Assembly (NCBI RefSeq): GCF_002149965.1
Contig: NZ_MSQB01000018.1
Coordinates: forward strand, 11,677 to 75,676
Direction: 5' to 3'
Source of the DNA: Novosphingobium panipatense
Lineage (GTDB): Bacteria; Pseudomonadota; Alphaproteobacteria; Sphingomonadales; Sphingomonadaceae
DNA length: 64,000 nucleotides
Both the position numbers and the translations under genes were made by a program. Under the pieces are notes generated by a model. It was given only the letters and a program-made list of their open reading frames with translations. It did not search any database and was not told the DNA's origin. Below are positions 35,984 to 45,301 of the stretch, piece by piece; position 1 is the first letter of the stretch; every line of letters starts with the position of its first letter.

Positions 35984-37522
35984 ATGATACAGAACTCGGC
36001 TAACGGGGAAGGCCAGGGCGACGCCCCGGTTTCGCCATCGGTGTGGCGTTACGCCAGGGCGAAGCGTGCGTATGTAGTGATCGACGCTGCGGATTATTTC
36101 GAACTCATGCGCGGGGTCATGGAAGAGGCGCGGCAGCGCATATTCATGATCGGGTGGGATTTCGACTCCCGGATCCTGCTCCAGTCCGGGCGTCGCTGGT
36201 GGCAGCGCGGGCGGCGCAGGCGTTTTCCCGCGCGCCTGGGATCGTTCATCGTCTGGCTGGTCAGGACCACGCCGACGCTGGAGATCCTGCTGCTCAAATG
36301 GAACGTCTCGCTGGTGAAGTCGCTGTTTCGCGGCACCATGGTCATCGACCTGATTCGCTGGGCGCTGCGCGATCGAATCGATTTCAAGTTCGACGGCGCC
36401 CATCCGATCGGGTGCAGCCATCACCAGAAGATCGTGGTGGTGGACGATGTCTTCGCGGCCTGCGGCGGGATCGACATGACCTCGGACCGCTGGGACACGC
36501 CGGACCACCTGCCGGACGATCCCCGCCGCAGACGTCCGACCGGGCGGCTCTATGGTCCCTGGCACGACGTGACGATGGTGATGGAGGGTGAGGTCGCGGC
36601 AGCGCTCGGCGATCTGGGGCGCGAGCGCTGGAAAGTGGCGGGCGGCGCGGAGATCGCCCCTTGCGCGCCGCAGGACTTCAGCCCCTGGCCCGATGAACTG
36701 CGCGCCGAGTTCGAGGACGTCGAGATCGGCATTGCCCGCACCCGCGCCGAATATGGCGACTGTCCCCAGGTCAGCGAGATCGAGGAATTGTTCGTAGAGC
36801 AGATCCGGCGCGCCAAGCGCTTCGTCTATGCCGAAACGCAGTATTTCGCGTCGAGGGCGATCGCCGAGGCCGTGTGCGAGCGGCTTCTCGAAGACGATCC
36901 GCCCGAATTCGTCATCATCAATCCGCTGACCGCCGACGGCTGGCTGGAACAGATCGCCATGGACACGGCGCGGGTGGAACTCATCCGCACCTTGCGCAAT
37001 GCCGATCATGCCGGGCGCTTCCGCATTCTCTATCCCGTGGCTGCGGACGGAACGCCGATCTACGTCCATGCCAAGCTGATGATCGTGGACGACGAGATCC
37101 TGAGGGTGGGTTCGGCCAATATGAACAACCGCTCGATGGGCCTCGATTCCGAATGCGACGTCTTCATCGACTCCGCCCGCCCGGCGAATGCCCACGTCAG
37201 TCCGGCCATCACCGGCCTGCGCCACCGGCTGCTTGCCGAGCACTGCGGGGTGACCGAGGAAACCATCGCCGCGGCGCTCGATCGTCATGGCTCGATGCTC
37301 GGCGCCATCGAAAGCCTTGTGCCTTCCGGCAAACATCTCGAACCCTTGCCCTTGAAACATCTCACCGAAGCTGAAAGAGCGCTCGGTGAAAGTGCTCTGC
37401 TCGACCCGGAACGACCCGGTGAGATGTTCGAGCCGATCGAGCGGCGCGGTCTTTTCCGCCGCAAGGGGCAGCTCATGCGGCTGCGCCTTATGGACAGATT
37501 GCGAAGGAGTAAGAAGGGATGA
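35984..37522 (+). CDS. Phospholipase D family protein (cardiolipin synthase-like)
   Basis: 512 residues with two HKD motifs: HHQKIVVVDD (His147, Lys149, Asp154) and VHAKLMIVDD near residue 360, each followed by the GG/GSAN-type segment (CGGIDMT, VGSANMNNRS). This is the fold of cardiolipin synthases and phosphatidyl transferases; it lacks the two N-terminal membrane helices of classical Cls. The gene overlaps folE by four bases (ATGA), which couples it to folate synthesis by position only. ATG 35984 is chosen over GTG 35981 by spacing from AAGG. Confidence 0.85.
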   Translation: MIQNSANGEGQGDAPVSPSVWRYARAKRAYVVIDAADYFELMRGVMEEARQRIFMIGWDFDSRILLQSGRRWWQRGRRRRFPARLGSFIVWLVRTTPTLEILLLKWNVSLVKSLFRGTMVIDLIRWALRDRIDFKFDGAHPIGCSHHQKIVVVDDVFAACGGIDMTSDRWDTPDHLPDDPRRRRPTGRLYGPWHDVTMVMEGEVAAALGDLGRERWKVAGGAEIAPCAPQDFSPWPDELRAEFEDVEIGIARTRAEYGDCPQVSEIEELFVEQIRRAKRFVYAETQYFASRAIAEAVCERLLEDDPPEFVIINPLTADGWLEQIAMDTARVELIRTLRNADHAGRFRILYPVAADGTPIYVHAKLMIVDDEILRVGSANMNNRSMGLDSECDVFIDSARPANAHVSPAITGLRHRLLAEHCGVTEETIAAALDRHGSMLGAIESLVPSGKHLEPLPLKHLTEAERALGESALLDPERPGEMFEPIERRGLFRRKGQLMRLRLMDRLRRSKKG

Positions 37523-38127
37523 GCAGCCTTGACGGTCCCGATGAGGACAACCCGCTGGGCAAGCCGGCCGTCCCCGAGCATGTGCAGCAGGCGATCCGCA
37601 CGCTGATCGAATGGGCGGGTGACGATCCCTCGCGCGAAGGACTGCTCGACACGCCCAAGCGCGTGGCGCGTGCGTGGAAGGAATATTGCCAGGGCTATGG
37701 CGAGGATCCGGCGATCCACCTCAGCCGCGTGTTCGAGGAAGTGGGCGGCTATGACGAAGTGGTCCTGCTGAAGGACATTCCATTCCAGTCGCACTGCGAA
37801 CACCACATGGCACCGATCATCGGCAAGGCGGCGATCGCCTATCTGCCGAAGGATCATGTCGTGGGCATTTCCAAGCTCGCGCGGGTGCTGCACGGCTTCG
37901 CCCGCCGCCTTCAGATCCAGGAGCGCCTGACCGCCGAAGTGGCGCAGTGCATCTGGGATCATCTCCAGCCGCAGGGCGTGGCCGTGGTGATCGAGGCCAG
38001 CCATGCCTGCATGACCGCGCGCGGCGTACGCACGCCGGGCGTGAGCATGATCACCAGCCGCATGATGGGCACTTTCCTCGACGACGAGCGCAGCCGCAAG
38101 GAAGTGCTCAGCCTGATGGGCTACTGA
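37519..38127 (+). CDS. folE: GTP cyclohydrolase I
   Basis: Zinc enzyme that makes dihydroneopterin triphosphate from GTP, the first step of folate synthesis. 202 residues. Zinc and substrate residues lie in FQSHCEHHMAPI and SHACMTARGVRTPG; GISKLARVLHGFARRLQIQERLT is the family signature. ATGA overlap with the upstream gene. Confidence 0.95.
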   Translation: MSSLDGPDEDNPLGKPAVPEHVQQAIRTLIEWAGDDPSREGLLDTPKRVARAWKEYCQGYGEDPAIHLSRVFEEVGGYDEVVLLKDIPFQSHCEHHMAPIIGKAAIAYLPKDHVVGISKLARVLHGFARRLQIQERLTAEVAQCIWDHLQPQGVAVVIEASHACMTARGVRTPGVSMITSRMMGTFLDDERSRKEVLSLMGY

Positions 38128-38184
38128 TTATCCCCGCTTCCGCCGCATCCGGGGCTTGAACGGAGCCCCGCGCTGCGGTGAAGG

Positions 38185-39681
38185 ATGGCGCCTGTCTCGG
38201 GAAATGTACCAGGCGCCGGGGGAAAAGTGAGCGGACCGATCGAAACCATGGATGCAGTGCCGGCCACGGGCAGGCCGCGTCGCGCGCCCGTTTGGCCCCA
38301 TTGGATCGCCGCGCTGGTGCCTGCCGGCATGCTCGCGGTGCTCCTGCTGCGCAGCGTCTGGGATGTCGATATCTTCTGGCAGCTCAAGCTGGGCGAGATC
38401 ATCCTCGCGAACGGGGCGCCGGTATCGCGCGAACCTTTCGCCGCCCTGCACCTGGGCGAGCCGCTCCCCGCCGTGGGCTGGCTGGCGCAGGCGAGCATGG
38501 CTTTCGTGCGCAGCGTCGGCGGCTGGGATCTGCTGCGGGTCTATGATGCCTTGTGCTGGCTTGGCGGTTTCTGGGCGGTGGCGGCTGCCTGCCGCCTGCG
38601 CGGGGCATCGAGACTTGCCGTGGCGGCGGCGCTCGTGCTGGCCTTCGTAGCCGCTGTCCCGACGGCAAGCATCCGGCCGCAGAGCTACGCTTCGCTCTGT
38701 TTCGGGATCCTGCTGGCCTTGCAGCGGCTGAATCTGCGCCCCGCCGTTACGATCGCGCTGGGCGTGCCGCTGCTCGTGCTCTGGCAGAACCTCCACCCAT
38801 CGGTCAGCGTCGCCGTCCTGGCGCTGGGCATCCAGGCCGGTATCGAGGGGCTGGCCTGGCTTCGTGGCCGCCAGGCCTTTCCGCTGGCTCCGGCTGTCCT
38901 CACGCTTGTCGCGATCGGCGCGATGTTCGCGACGCCCGACGGTCTTTCCATCCTCGCGATCTCGGCGGCCAATGCCGAGATGAGCCTGGCCATCGGCGCC
39001 AGTGAATGGCGGCCGCTCTGGATCGAGGGCAACTGGGCCAATGCCCTGCCGGTGCTGTTCACGGCTCTCGTCTCGGCGGTGCTGTTCCTGCGCCATCGCC
39101 GCCGGTTCAGGGCGTCCGAATTGCTGCTGGCCCTGGCCCTCCTGGCGATGACGGCCATGGCCTATCGTTTCGTGTTGTTCTGGGCAGTCGCGATGGTGCC
39201 CTTGATCGCGCGCTCGCTTACCGGAGCGGGACCTGAGGAGCAGGCGCCGATGCCGAAATGGGCGCCGGTGGCCGCGGTCGCGTTGGTGGCGCTGATCCTG
39301 CCGCTGGCGGCGCCGACGCGATTTGCGCCCACCTTGCCGCTTGGCGCCATTGCCCATCTGAAGCGCCAGAACCTGCGAGGCACGATCTACGCCGACTTTC
39401 CCTATGGCGGGCCCGTCATCGATGCGGGTTGGCCGGCCTGGCGGGTCGCCTACGACGGCCGCTACTATCGCTACCCGCGCGAGGAATGGCGATACAACGG
39501 CGGTATCGAGAACGGCTACGTTCCGCTCGTTGACGTGATCGCCAAGTGGCATCCGGCCGCGTTCCTGATCCAGGAGGAACACAATGCGCCGCTGGACGGA
39601 GAACTGGCCCGGTCACGCCGCTGGCAGCGCATCTATCGCGGGCCGGACGGCGTAGTGGTCTACGTTCCCCGGAAAAGATAG
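38185..39681 (+). CDS. Polytopic membrane protein, GT-C glycosyltransferase-like
   Basis: Up to 498 residues with about ten membrane segments. The first periplasmic loop reads VWDVDIFWQLKLGEIILANGAPVSREPF, which has the DxD and W-x-L-x2-G layout of GT-C fold mannosyl- and arabinosyltransferase-like proteins. A soluble C-terminal domain starts at about residue 395. The start is uncertain: ATG 38185, GTG 38227 (with GGGGGA upstream) and ATG 38248 are all in frame. It converges on tadC with a 4-bp gap. Substrates unknown. Confidence 0.7.
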   Translation: MAPVSGNVPGAGGKVSGPIETMDAVPATGRPRRAPVWPHWIAALVPAGMLAVLLLRSVWDVDIFWQLKLGEIILANGAPVSREPFAALHLGEPLPAVGWLAQASMAFVRSVGGWDLLRVYDALCWLGGFWAVAAACRLRGASRLAVAAALVLAFVAAVPTASIRPQSYASLCFGILLALQRLNLRPAVTIALGVPLLVLWQNLHPSVSVAVLALGIQAGIEGLAWLRGRQAFPLAPAVLTLVAIGAMFATPDGLSILAISAANAEMSLAIGASEWRPLWIEGNWANALPVLFTALVSAVLFLRHRRRFRASELLLALALLAMTAMAYRFVLFWAVAMVPLIARSLTGAGPEEQAPMPKWAPVAAVALVALILPLAAPTRFAPTLPLGAIAHLKRQNLRGTIYADFPYGGPVIDAGWPAWRVAYDGRYYRYPREEWRYNGGIENGYVPLVDVIAKWHPAAFLIQEEHNAPLDGELARSRRWQRIYRGPDGVVVYVPRKR

Positions 39682-39685
39682 CGGG

Positions 39686-40702
39686 TCACTTCGGCGGCGC
39701 GTGGGGTTCGCCGCCGGAGAAGGCATCCGCGATCGAGCAGGCCGCGGGGCCGAGAATGACGATGAACAGCGTCGGCAGGATGAACAGGATCAGCGGCACG
39801 GTCATGATCGCAGGCAGGCGCGCGGCCTTTTCCTCGGCGCGCATCATGCGTTCGTTGCGGAATTCGGCGGAAAGCACGCGCAGGGCCGAGGCCAGCGGGG
39901 TGCCGTAGCGCTCGGTCTGGATCATGGTCGTCACCACGCCGCGCATGGCGTCGAGATTGACGCGATAGGCAAGGTTTTCGAACGCCTGCCGCCGCTCGGT
40001 CAGGAACGAGAGTTCGATCGAGGTGAGCGAGAATTCCTCGCCCAGTTCGGGGTAGGCGCGACCAAGCTCGCGGGCCACGCGGTCGAAGGCGGCGTCCACG
40101 GTAAGGCCTGCCTCGGCGCAGATCACCAGCAGGTCCAGCGCATCGGGCAGTCCCTTGCGGATCGCGTCTGTGCGCTTGGTGATCATGTTCTTGATGAAGA
40201 TGTCCGGGCCCTTGTAGCCGGCGATCAGCATCGCGGCGAAGCCCATGAAGCGCTTGAAGCTGCTCCACTGCGGGAAATAGTCGATCCCGTAGATGACCAG
40301 CGCGGCGGTGCCGCCCATCACGATCGGGGCCACCAGCCGCGCGAAGACGACCGCGACGGCCCATTCCTTGTTGCGGATACCGGCCTGGGCGAGCTTCTGT
40401 TCGATGTCGCGCAGCTGGCTGTCCTGCAACATCTTGAGCTTGCCGAGGAAGGCGCCCATCCGGTCGGTCGTCTCGTTGCGGCGCACGACGCCCTGGCGCT
40501 TGCGCGGCGCCGTAGTGATACCGGCCTTGAGCGCTTCGCGGCGCTGGCTGAGCGCCTTGACGCGCTTGGCCATGGGATCGCGCACGGTGACGGCGGCATA
40601 GATCGCCAGCATCACGGCGGCGGCGGCGACCATGGCGAGCAGGGTGCCGACGAATATGACGTCGAAACCGAGAAGGGTGGGACCGGCGGGTTGGTCTGGC
40701 AT
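39686..40702 (-). CDS. tadC: Tad pilus inner membrane platform protein TadC
   Basis: 338 residues, type II secretion GspF-fold. An N-terminal membrane segment (FVGTLLAMVAAAAVML) is followed by a cytoplasmic linker and a GspF domain (LPDALDLLVICAEAGLTVDAAFDRVARELG), and the protein ends in two membrane segments. With TadB it forms the platform that couples pilin polymerisation to the ATPase. Last gene of the assembly operon; it starts 19 bp after tadB. Confidence 0.9.
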   Translation of the reverse strand: MPDQPAGPTLLGFDVIFVGTLLAMVAAAAVMLAIYAAVTVRDPMAKRVKALSQRREALKAGITTAPRKRQGVVRRNETTDRMGAFLGKLKMLQDSQLRDIEQKLAQAGIRNKEWAVAVVFARLVAPIVMGGTAALVIYGIDYFPQWSSFKRFMGFAAMLIAGYKGPDIFIKNMITKRTDAIRKGLPDALDLLVICAEAGLTVDAAFDRVARELGRAYPELGEEFSLTSIELSFLTERRQAFENLAYRVNLDAMRGVVTTMIQTERYGTPLASALRVLSAEFRNERMMRAEEKAARLPAIMTVPLILFILPTLFIVILGPAACSIADAFSGGEPHAPPK

Positions 40703-40721
40703 CTTGCGGGCTGTCCTGCGC

Positions 40722-41693
40722 TCAGATCTCGAAACTGACCATCTTGGCCATGATGAAGGCGCCGATGCCCATCCAGACGGCTCCGCCCATTCCCGCCACG
40801 ATCAGGCGGTCGTCGGTGAAGAACTTGCCGATGTAGCCGGGGTTGATCCACCAGATCATGCCGAAGACGATGAAGGGCAGGGCGCCGACGATATAGGCGG
40901 AAGCCTTGGATTCCGAGCTCATGGCGCGGATCTTGAGCTTCATCTGCGAACGCTTGCGCAGCACGTCGGCCAGGTTGGCCAGCGTTTCCGCCAGATTGCC
41001 GCCGGTCTCGCGCTGGATGGCGAGGGTGATGCAGAAAAAGGCGAATTCGGGAATGTCGAGGCGGTCGGAGGTATCCTGGAGCGCGTCCTCCATGGTCTTG
41101 CCGATCTTGATGCGTTCGGTGACGAGCTTGAACTCCTCGCCCACCGGCCCCGGCACCTCCTTGGCGACGACGCCGAGCGTCTCTGTCACCGGCAGGCCCG
41201 AGCGCAGGCCGCGTACCAGCAGTTCGATGGCATCGGGGAACTTGGCGTTGAAGGCATTGGTGCGGCGGGCGATGAGCTTGTTCAGCACGAAATGCGGAAT
41301 GCCCCCGCCCACGAAAAGGCCGAACGCAAGCGCCAGCACCAGTGCGCCGGTCTTCACGGCGACCAGCAGGGCGACGAAGAGGCCGATCCCGATCGAAGTG
41401 TAGAGATATTGATTGAGCGACCAGCTGACGCCGGACCGGTGGAGGCGAAGCGCCAGGGCATCGATCCGCGAACCGGAACCAGCGGCCTTGTGCATTTTCG
41501 GACGGCGCGCGGCAACGGCCTTGCGCATCTGCGCCTCGACCCGGTCGGTCGTGCTCTGCGAATGGCGATAGCGCACCGATTTCAACCGGCGCGTCGATTC
41601 CTTGGCGGGAGAGGGGCCGGAGAACGCCGTCCATACCAGCGCCCCGGCGCTCAGGAGGCCTACCGCCACCAGCAAAAACTGCATCATGTCCAT
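40722..41693 (-). CDS. tadB: Tad pilus inner membrane platform protein TadB
   Basis: 323 residues, GspF-fold: an N-terminal membrane segment, two central membrane segments, the domain FPDAIELLVRGLRSGLPVTETLGVVAKEVPGPVGEEF, and terminal membrane helices. It follows cpaE after only 25 bp. In most Tad loci the ATPase gene cpaF/tadA sits exactly between these two genes, and it is missing here. Confidence 0.9.
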   Translation of the reverse strand: MDMMQFLLVAVGLLSAGALVWTAFSGPSPAKESTRRLKSVRYRHSQSTTDRVEAQMRKAVAARRPKMHKAAGSGSRIDALALRLHRSGVSWSLNQYLYTSIGIGLFVALLVAVKTGALVLALAFGLFVGGGIPHFVLNKLIARRTNAFNAKFPDAIELLVRGLRSGLPVTETLGVVAKEVPGPVGEEFKLVTERIKIGKTMEDALQDTSDRLDIPEFAFFCITLAIQRETGGNLAETLANLADVLRKRSQMKLKIRAMSSESKASAYIVGALPFIVFGMIWWINPGYIGKFFTDDRLIVAGMGGAVWMGIGAFIMAKMVSFEI

Positions 41694-41718
41694 GGCCGCA
41701 CCTCGCCCGATCGGCCCC

Positions 41719-43005
41719 TCAGCGAGAGGCCGTTTCCTTCTTCGCAGCAGCCTTGCCCATGAAGGCCTTGAGATCGAGCTTGCCCAGCAATGACGGCTTG
41801 GCGCCCGCTGCTCCTGCCGGACCTTCGGCCTCGCCGGTCTGCTCGACGATCATGCGCGAGAGGTCGCGGATCGCGGCACCTGCGCGGTTGGTGCGATTAG
41901 TATCGGCAAAGGTCTGTCCCAGCTTGGCCGCCAGCGAGGCGGCCTTGAGGTCGTAGGGGATGGACAGTTGCAGCGGCGTTTCGATGGAGGCTTCGAAATC
42001 GGCCTTGGTGATTTCGGCCAGGCTCGGCTGGACCTTGTTGGCCGCCACGATCACGCGGACATGGGGCGCGTTGGCCTTGAGCCAGGACAGGATCCTGATC
42101 GTGTCGCGCGCGGAAGCCAGCGTCAGTTCGACCACGAGGACGACGACGTTCACATTGGCAAGCAGTTGCGGAAAGTTGATCAGCATGTTGCGCGGCATGT
42201 CGATCACGGACATCTCGAAAGCCTGCCGGAATTCCTCTTCGAGCTGGAGGAAGGCCGAACCGTCGGTCATCAGCGGGGTGCCGATGGGGGCTTCGGCGGA
42301 AAGGATCGCGAGATTGTCGTTCGCGCGGATCATGGCGCGTTCGATGAACAGGCCGTCGATGCGGCTAGGGTTCTCGATCGCGTCCGTCAGGCCCCGGCCG
42401 GGCTCGAGATCGAGGCAGAGCGCGCCGGTGCCGAAATGGATGTCCAGGTCGAGCAGGGCAGTGGGCAGCTTGTCGTCGGCGCTGAACAGCCATGCCAGAG
42501 AGGTCGCCAGGGTGGAGGCGCCGACGCCGCCGCGGGTGCCGATCACCGCCGTCGATACATGCGGTTTGGCCGTGCCCGATTCATGGCTGCGGGGCGCCGA
42601 GAACACCGCCTGCGCCTGTGCGAGCGTGTCGCGCACGGTGCCGGGCGAGAGCGGCTTCAGCAGGTAGTCGTGGATGCCGCTGGCAAGCAGGTCGCGGTAG
42701 AGCCGCACGTCGTTGACCTGGCCCACCGCGATGACGACCGTACCCGGCTCGCAGACTTCAGCCAGGGCGTTGATGTCGTTCAGCGGATCGCCGCTTTCCG
42801 ACAGGTCCACCATGAGAATATTGGGGCTGGCCGTGACCGACAGCGACTGGACCGCGTTGCGTAGGCCCCCCTTGCAGCACTTCTCGGGCTGCCAGCCCAT
42901 TTCGAGCGCGATCGGGCGCAGCACGTCGAGCGAGGCTTCGTCGTACATGAAGGCGGCGAACTGGTCGCGGCCGCCGGGACCGCCGGATTTCCAGGGTGCA
43001 TTCAT
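41719..43005 (-). CDS. cpaE: Tad pilus localisation ATPase CpaE/TadZ
   Basis: 428 residues. An atypical receiver-like N-terminal domain (to about residue 140, ending DYLLKPLSPGTVRDTL) is followed by a MinD/ParA-like ATPase domain with the deviant Walker A GTRGGVGASTLATSLAW and the DLDIHFG strand. CpaE proteins direct the pilus complex to the cell pole; they do not power assembly. The C-terminal Lys/Ala tail is typical of the sphingomonad proteins. Confidence 0.9.
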   Translation of the reverse strand: MNAPWKSGGPGGRDQFAAFMYDEASLDVLRPIALEMGWQPEKCCKGGLRNAVQSLSVTASPNILMVDLSESGDPLNDINALAEVCEPGTVVIAVGQVNDVRLYRDLLASGIHDYLLKPLSPGTVRDTLAQAQAVFSAPRSHESGTAKPHVSTAVIGTRGGVGASTLATSLAWLFSADDKLPTALLDLDIHFGTGALCLDLEPGRGLTDAIENPSRIDGLFIERAMIRANDNLAILSAEAPIGTPLMTDGSAFLQLEEEFRQAFEMSVIDMPRNMLINFPQLLANVNVVVLVVELTLASARDTIRILSWLKANAPHVRVIVAANKVQPSLAEITKADFEASIETPLQLSIPYDLKAASLAAKLGQTFADTNRTNRAGAAIRDLSRMIVEQTGEAEGPAGAAGAKPSLLGKLDLKAFMGKAAAKKETASR

Positions 43006-43008
43006 GGC

Positions 43009-43671
43009 TCAGTTGCCCTTGGTCGAAGTGGCGGAAACCGTATTGCCGCCGGTGGGGGCCGCGTTGCGATAGGCCTCGATGGCCTTGGACGCGCTCATCA
43101 CCGTGGTTTCGCCGGTGTTCTGCGCGCCGTGGACCAGGTCTTCCGGGTTGGCGACCATGGCCGCCAGGTTGGCATTGGTCGCGCAGCCGTAGTTGCTGGT
43201 GAGGCCGTTGTTCGGGTTGAAATCGCTCTTGGCCGACCAGTCCGGGCACCCCGGAACCGAGGCTTTCGATCGGGTCACGACCACGCGCGCAATGCCGGTA
43301 TCGACATAGCCTTCGGTCACCGGCGCGCCTTCGGCAAGGACCAGCCCATAGCGTCCGGCCACGGCCTCGACCGCGCTGCGCACGGCGGGATTGCCGGAGG
43401 GGTCGTCCACGAAGACCCGATCGCCGTACTTGAGGCCCATGGCTTCGAACCAGCCCGCAAGGCGTCCCTGCTCGCCGGAACCAAGCCCGGTGCCGCCGGT
43501 CCGCACGTCGAGCGTGTAGTTGACGCGTTCGACGACCGGCTGATGGACGCTGTTCATCGAACGGTTGGTGGGCATTCCGCCGCAGCCGCCCACGAGCAGG
43601 GCAAGCGAAAGGGCGAGCGAGCCGATGGCGAGGCGTGCAGGGCGCGCGATCTGGGTGGGCATCGGGTTCAT
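43009..43671 (-). CDS. cpaD: Pilus assembly lipoprotein CpaD
   Basis: 220 residues. Signal peptide with lipobox ending in LLVGGC (Cys at about 30), then the CpaD domain: VERVNYTLDVRTGGTGL, and the Cys-containing VPGCPDWSAKSDFNPNNGLTSNYGCATNANLAAMV motif typical of the family. It probably acts as the pilotin of the CpaC secretin. Starts 5 bp after the cpaC stop and ends 3 bp before cpaE. Confidence 0.9.
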   Translation of the reverse strand: MNPMPTQIARPARLAIGSLALSLALLVGGCGGMPTNRSMNSVHQPVVERVNYTLDVRTGGTGLGSGEQGRLAGWFEAMGLKYGDRVFVDDPSGNPAVRSAVEAVAGRYGLVLAEGAPVTEGYVDTGIARVVVTRSKASVPGCPDWSAKSDFNPNNGLTSNYGCATNANLAAMVANPEDLVHGAQNTGETTVMSASKAIEAYRNAAPTGGNTVSATSTKGN

Positions 43672-43676
43672 CTTTC

Positions 43677-45224
43677 TCAGTTCAGGCTGAAACCGGGGCG
43701 GACGGAAGCATCCGCAGCCGAGCGCTTGGAAGTCTTGCCGCTCGCGGGAGCGGCACCGGCCCCAACTCCGGCCGCATCGCCGAGGCCGGGCGCGGCAGTG
43801 GAGCTGGCTTCGGGGCGCTTCTTTGCACTCACGCCGTCGCTCTCCATGTTGCCGAGCACGCGCTGGAGGTCGTTGGGTGCGTTGAAGCCGTCCGTCGGCA
43901 GGGCGATCTGCGAGGCGTCCACCGGATTGACGAGATAGGGCGTCACCACGATGACCAGTTCGGTTTCGCCGCGCTTGTAGCTGGTCGAGCGGAACAGCGA
44001 TCCCAGGATCGGCAGATCGCCCGCGCCGGGCAGCTTCTGGATGGTGTTGGTCGAATTGTTGCTGAGCAGGCCCGCGATCATGAAGCTCTGGCCTGAGCCG
44101 AGTTCCACGGTCGTTTCGGTGCGGCGCACGGTAAGGGCGGGCACTTCATAGCCGTTGAAGTTGACGGCGCCCTGACTCGAAAGCTCGGACACTTCCGGTC
44201 GCACGCGCATGGAAATGCGACCGTTGGCCAGAACCGTGGGCGAGTAGCTGAGGCTGATGCCGTACTTCTTGAATTCGATGGACGTCGTGCCGAGTGCCTG
44301 GCTGATCGGGATCGGATATTCGCCGCCTGCCAGGAACTCCGCCGTTTCGCCCGAAAGCGCGGTGAGGTTCGGCTGGGCGAGGGTGGTGACGAGGCCGATC
44401 GTTTCGCCCGCATCGAGCGAGCCGAGGATGTTCACGCCAAAGAGCTTGCCCGCAGCGGCCAGCGTGCTGCCGGTCGTGCTGGTGTTCACGCTGGAACCCG
44501 GGACCTGCGTGCCGTCGGGAAGGGTGACGGTGACTTCGCCGCCCACGCCCATCGGTCGTCCCGGATAGAACTGGTTCACGCTGCCCTGCCCGAGGCCGAA
44601 CTTGAAACCTCCGGTGCTGTCGATGGTCGTCATGTTCACGGCGAGCGACTTGACGAGCGAGCGGCTGACTTCGGCGATGCGGACCTGGAGGTTGACCTGC
44701 AGCGGCGTCGCCATACGCAGGCGGCTGATGACGTTGGCGTCCTTGCCGACATAGGCCTGCACCAGGCGTTCCGCTTCGGCGGCATCTTCCGGTGTCTTGA
44801 CGGTTCCGGTCAGCAGGAAAGTGCTGGAACCCATCGTCGAGACGCCGATCCGCGCTTCCGGCATGGCAAGGCGCAGCATGGCGTCCACGCTGTCGAGATT
44901 GGAACCGACCCGCACCGTGGCCGACCAGATCACGGCGCCTGCGGCATTGCTGGCATAGACCGTGGTGGTGCCGCCGGCCTTGCCGAAGACGTAGAGCTGG
45001 CGGGCGGACTTGACCTGCACGTCGGCCACGGCCTCGTTGGCGACGAAGACGTCGGCCATCGCGCCCGGCACGTTGATAAGCTGGCCGTTGCCGATCGAGA
45101 GCGTCATGTCCTGCGCGGGATGGACGATTGACTGGGCAGAGGCAGGCGCTGCTGCCAAGCCGGCCGTGGCGACTGGGGCCATGGCGCAGGCGCAGAGCAG
45201 GGATCGGAGAAGACGCTTGTGCAT
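43677..45224 (-). CDS. cpaC: Tad pilus outer membrane secretin CpaC/RcpA
   Basis: 515 residues. Signal peptide MHKRLLRSLLCACAMAPVATAGLAAAPASAQS, then an N-terminal BON-like/N0 region (SIGNGQLINVPG, VYVFGKAGGTTTVYA type) and the secretin core (TALSGETAEFLAGGEYPIPI, VPALTVRRTETTVELGSGQSFMIAGLL, LPGAGDLPILGSLFRSTSYKRGETELVIVVTPYLV). Forms the outer membrane channel for the pilus. ATG 45224 has GAAGG upstream and places the signal peptide at the N-terminus. An ATG at 45302 overlapping the cpaB stop would add 26 residues. Confidence 0.93.
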   Translation of the reverse strand: MHKRLLRSLLCACAMAPVATAGLAAAPASAQSIVHPAQDMTLSIGNGQLINVPGAMADVFVANEAVADVQVKSARQLYVFGKAGGTTTVYASNAAGAVIWSATVRVGSNLDSVDAMLRLAMPEARIGVSTMGSSTFLLTGTVKTPEDAAEAERLVQAYVGKDANVISRLRMATPLQVNLQVRIAEVSRSLVKSLAVNMTTIDSTGGFKFGLGQGSVNQFYPGRPMGVGGEVTVTLPDGTQVPGSSVNTSTTGSTLAAAGKLFGVNILGSLDAGETIGLVTTLAQPNLTALSGETAEFLAGGEYPIPISQALGTTSIEFKKYGISLSYSPTVLANGRISMRVRPEVSELSSQGAVNFNGYEVPALTVRRTETTVELGSGQSFMIAGLLSNNSTNTIQKLPGAGDLPILGSLFRSTSYKRGETELVIVVTPYLVNPVDASQIALPTDGFNAPNDLQRVLGNMESDGVSAKKRPEASSTAAPGLGDAAGVGAGAAPASGKTSKRSAADASVRPGFSLN

Positions 45225-45301
45225 CTGGTAAACCTTCGAAGGATGGATGCGGCCGGATTTCGGCATCTGCTTCGGCGCGCTCATGAGTTTTCGCGCGCTC
45301 A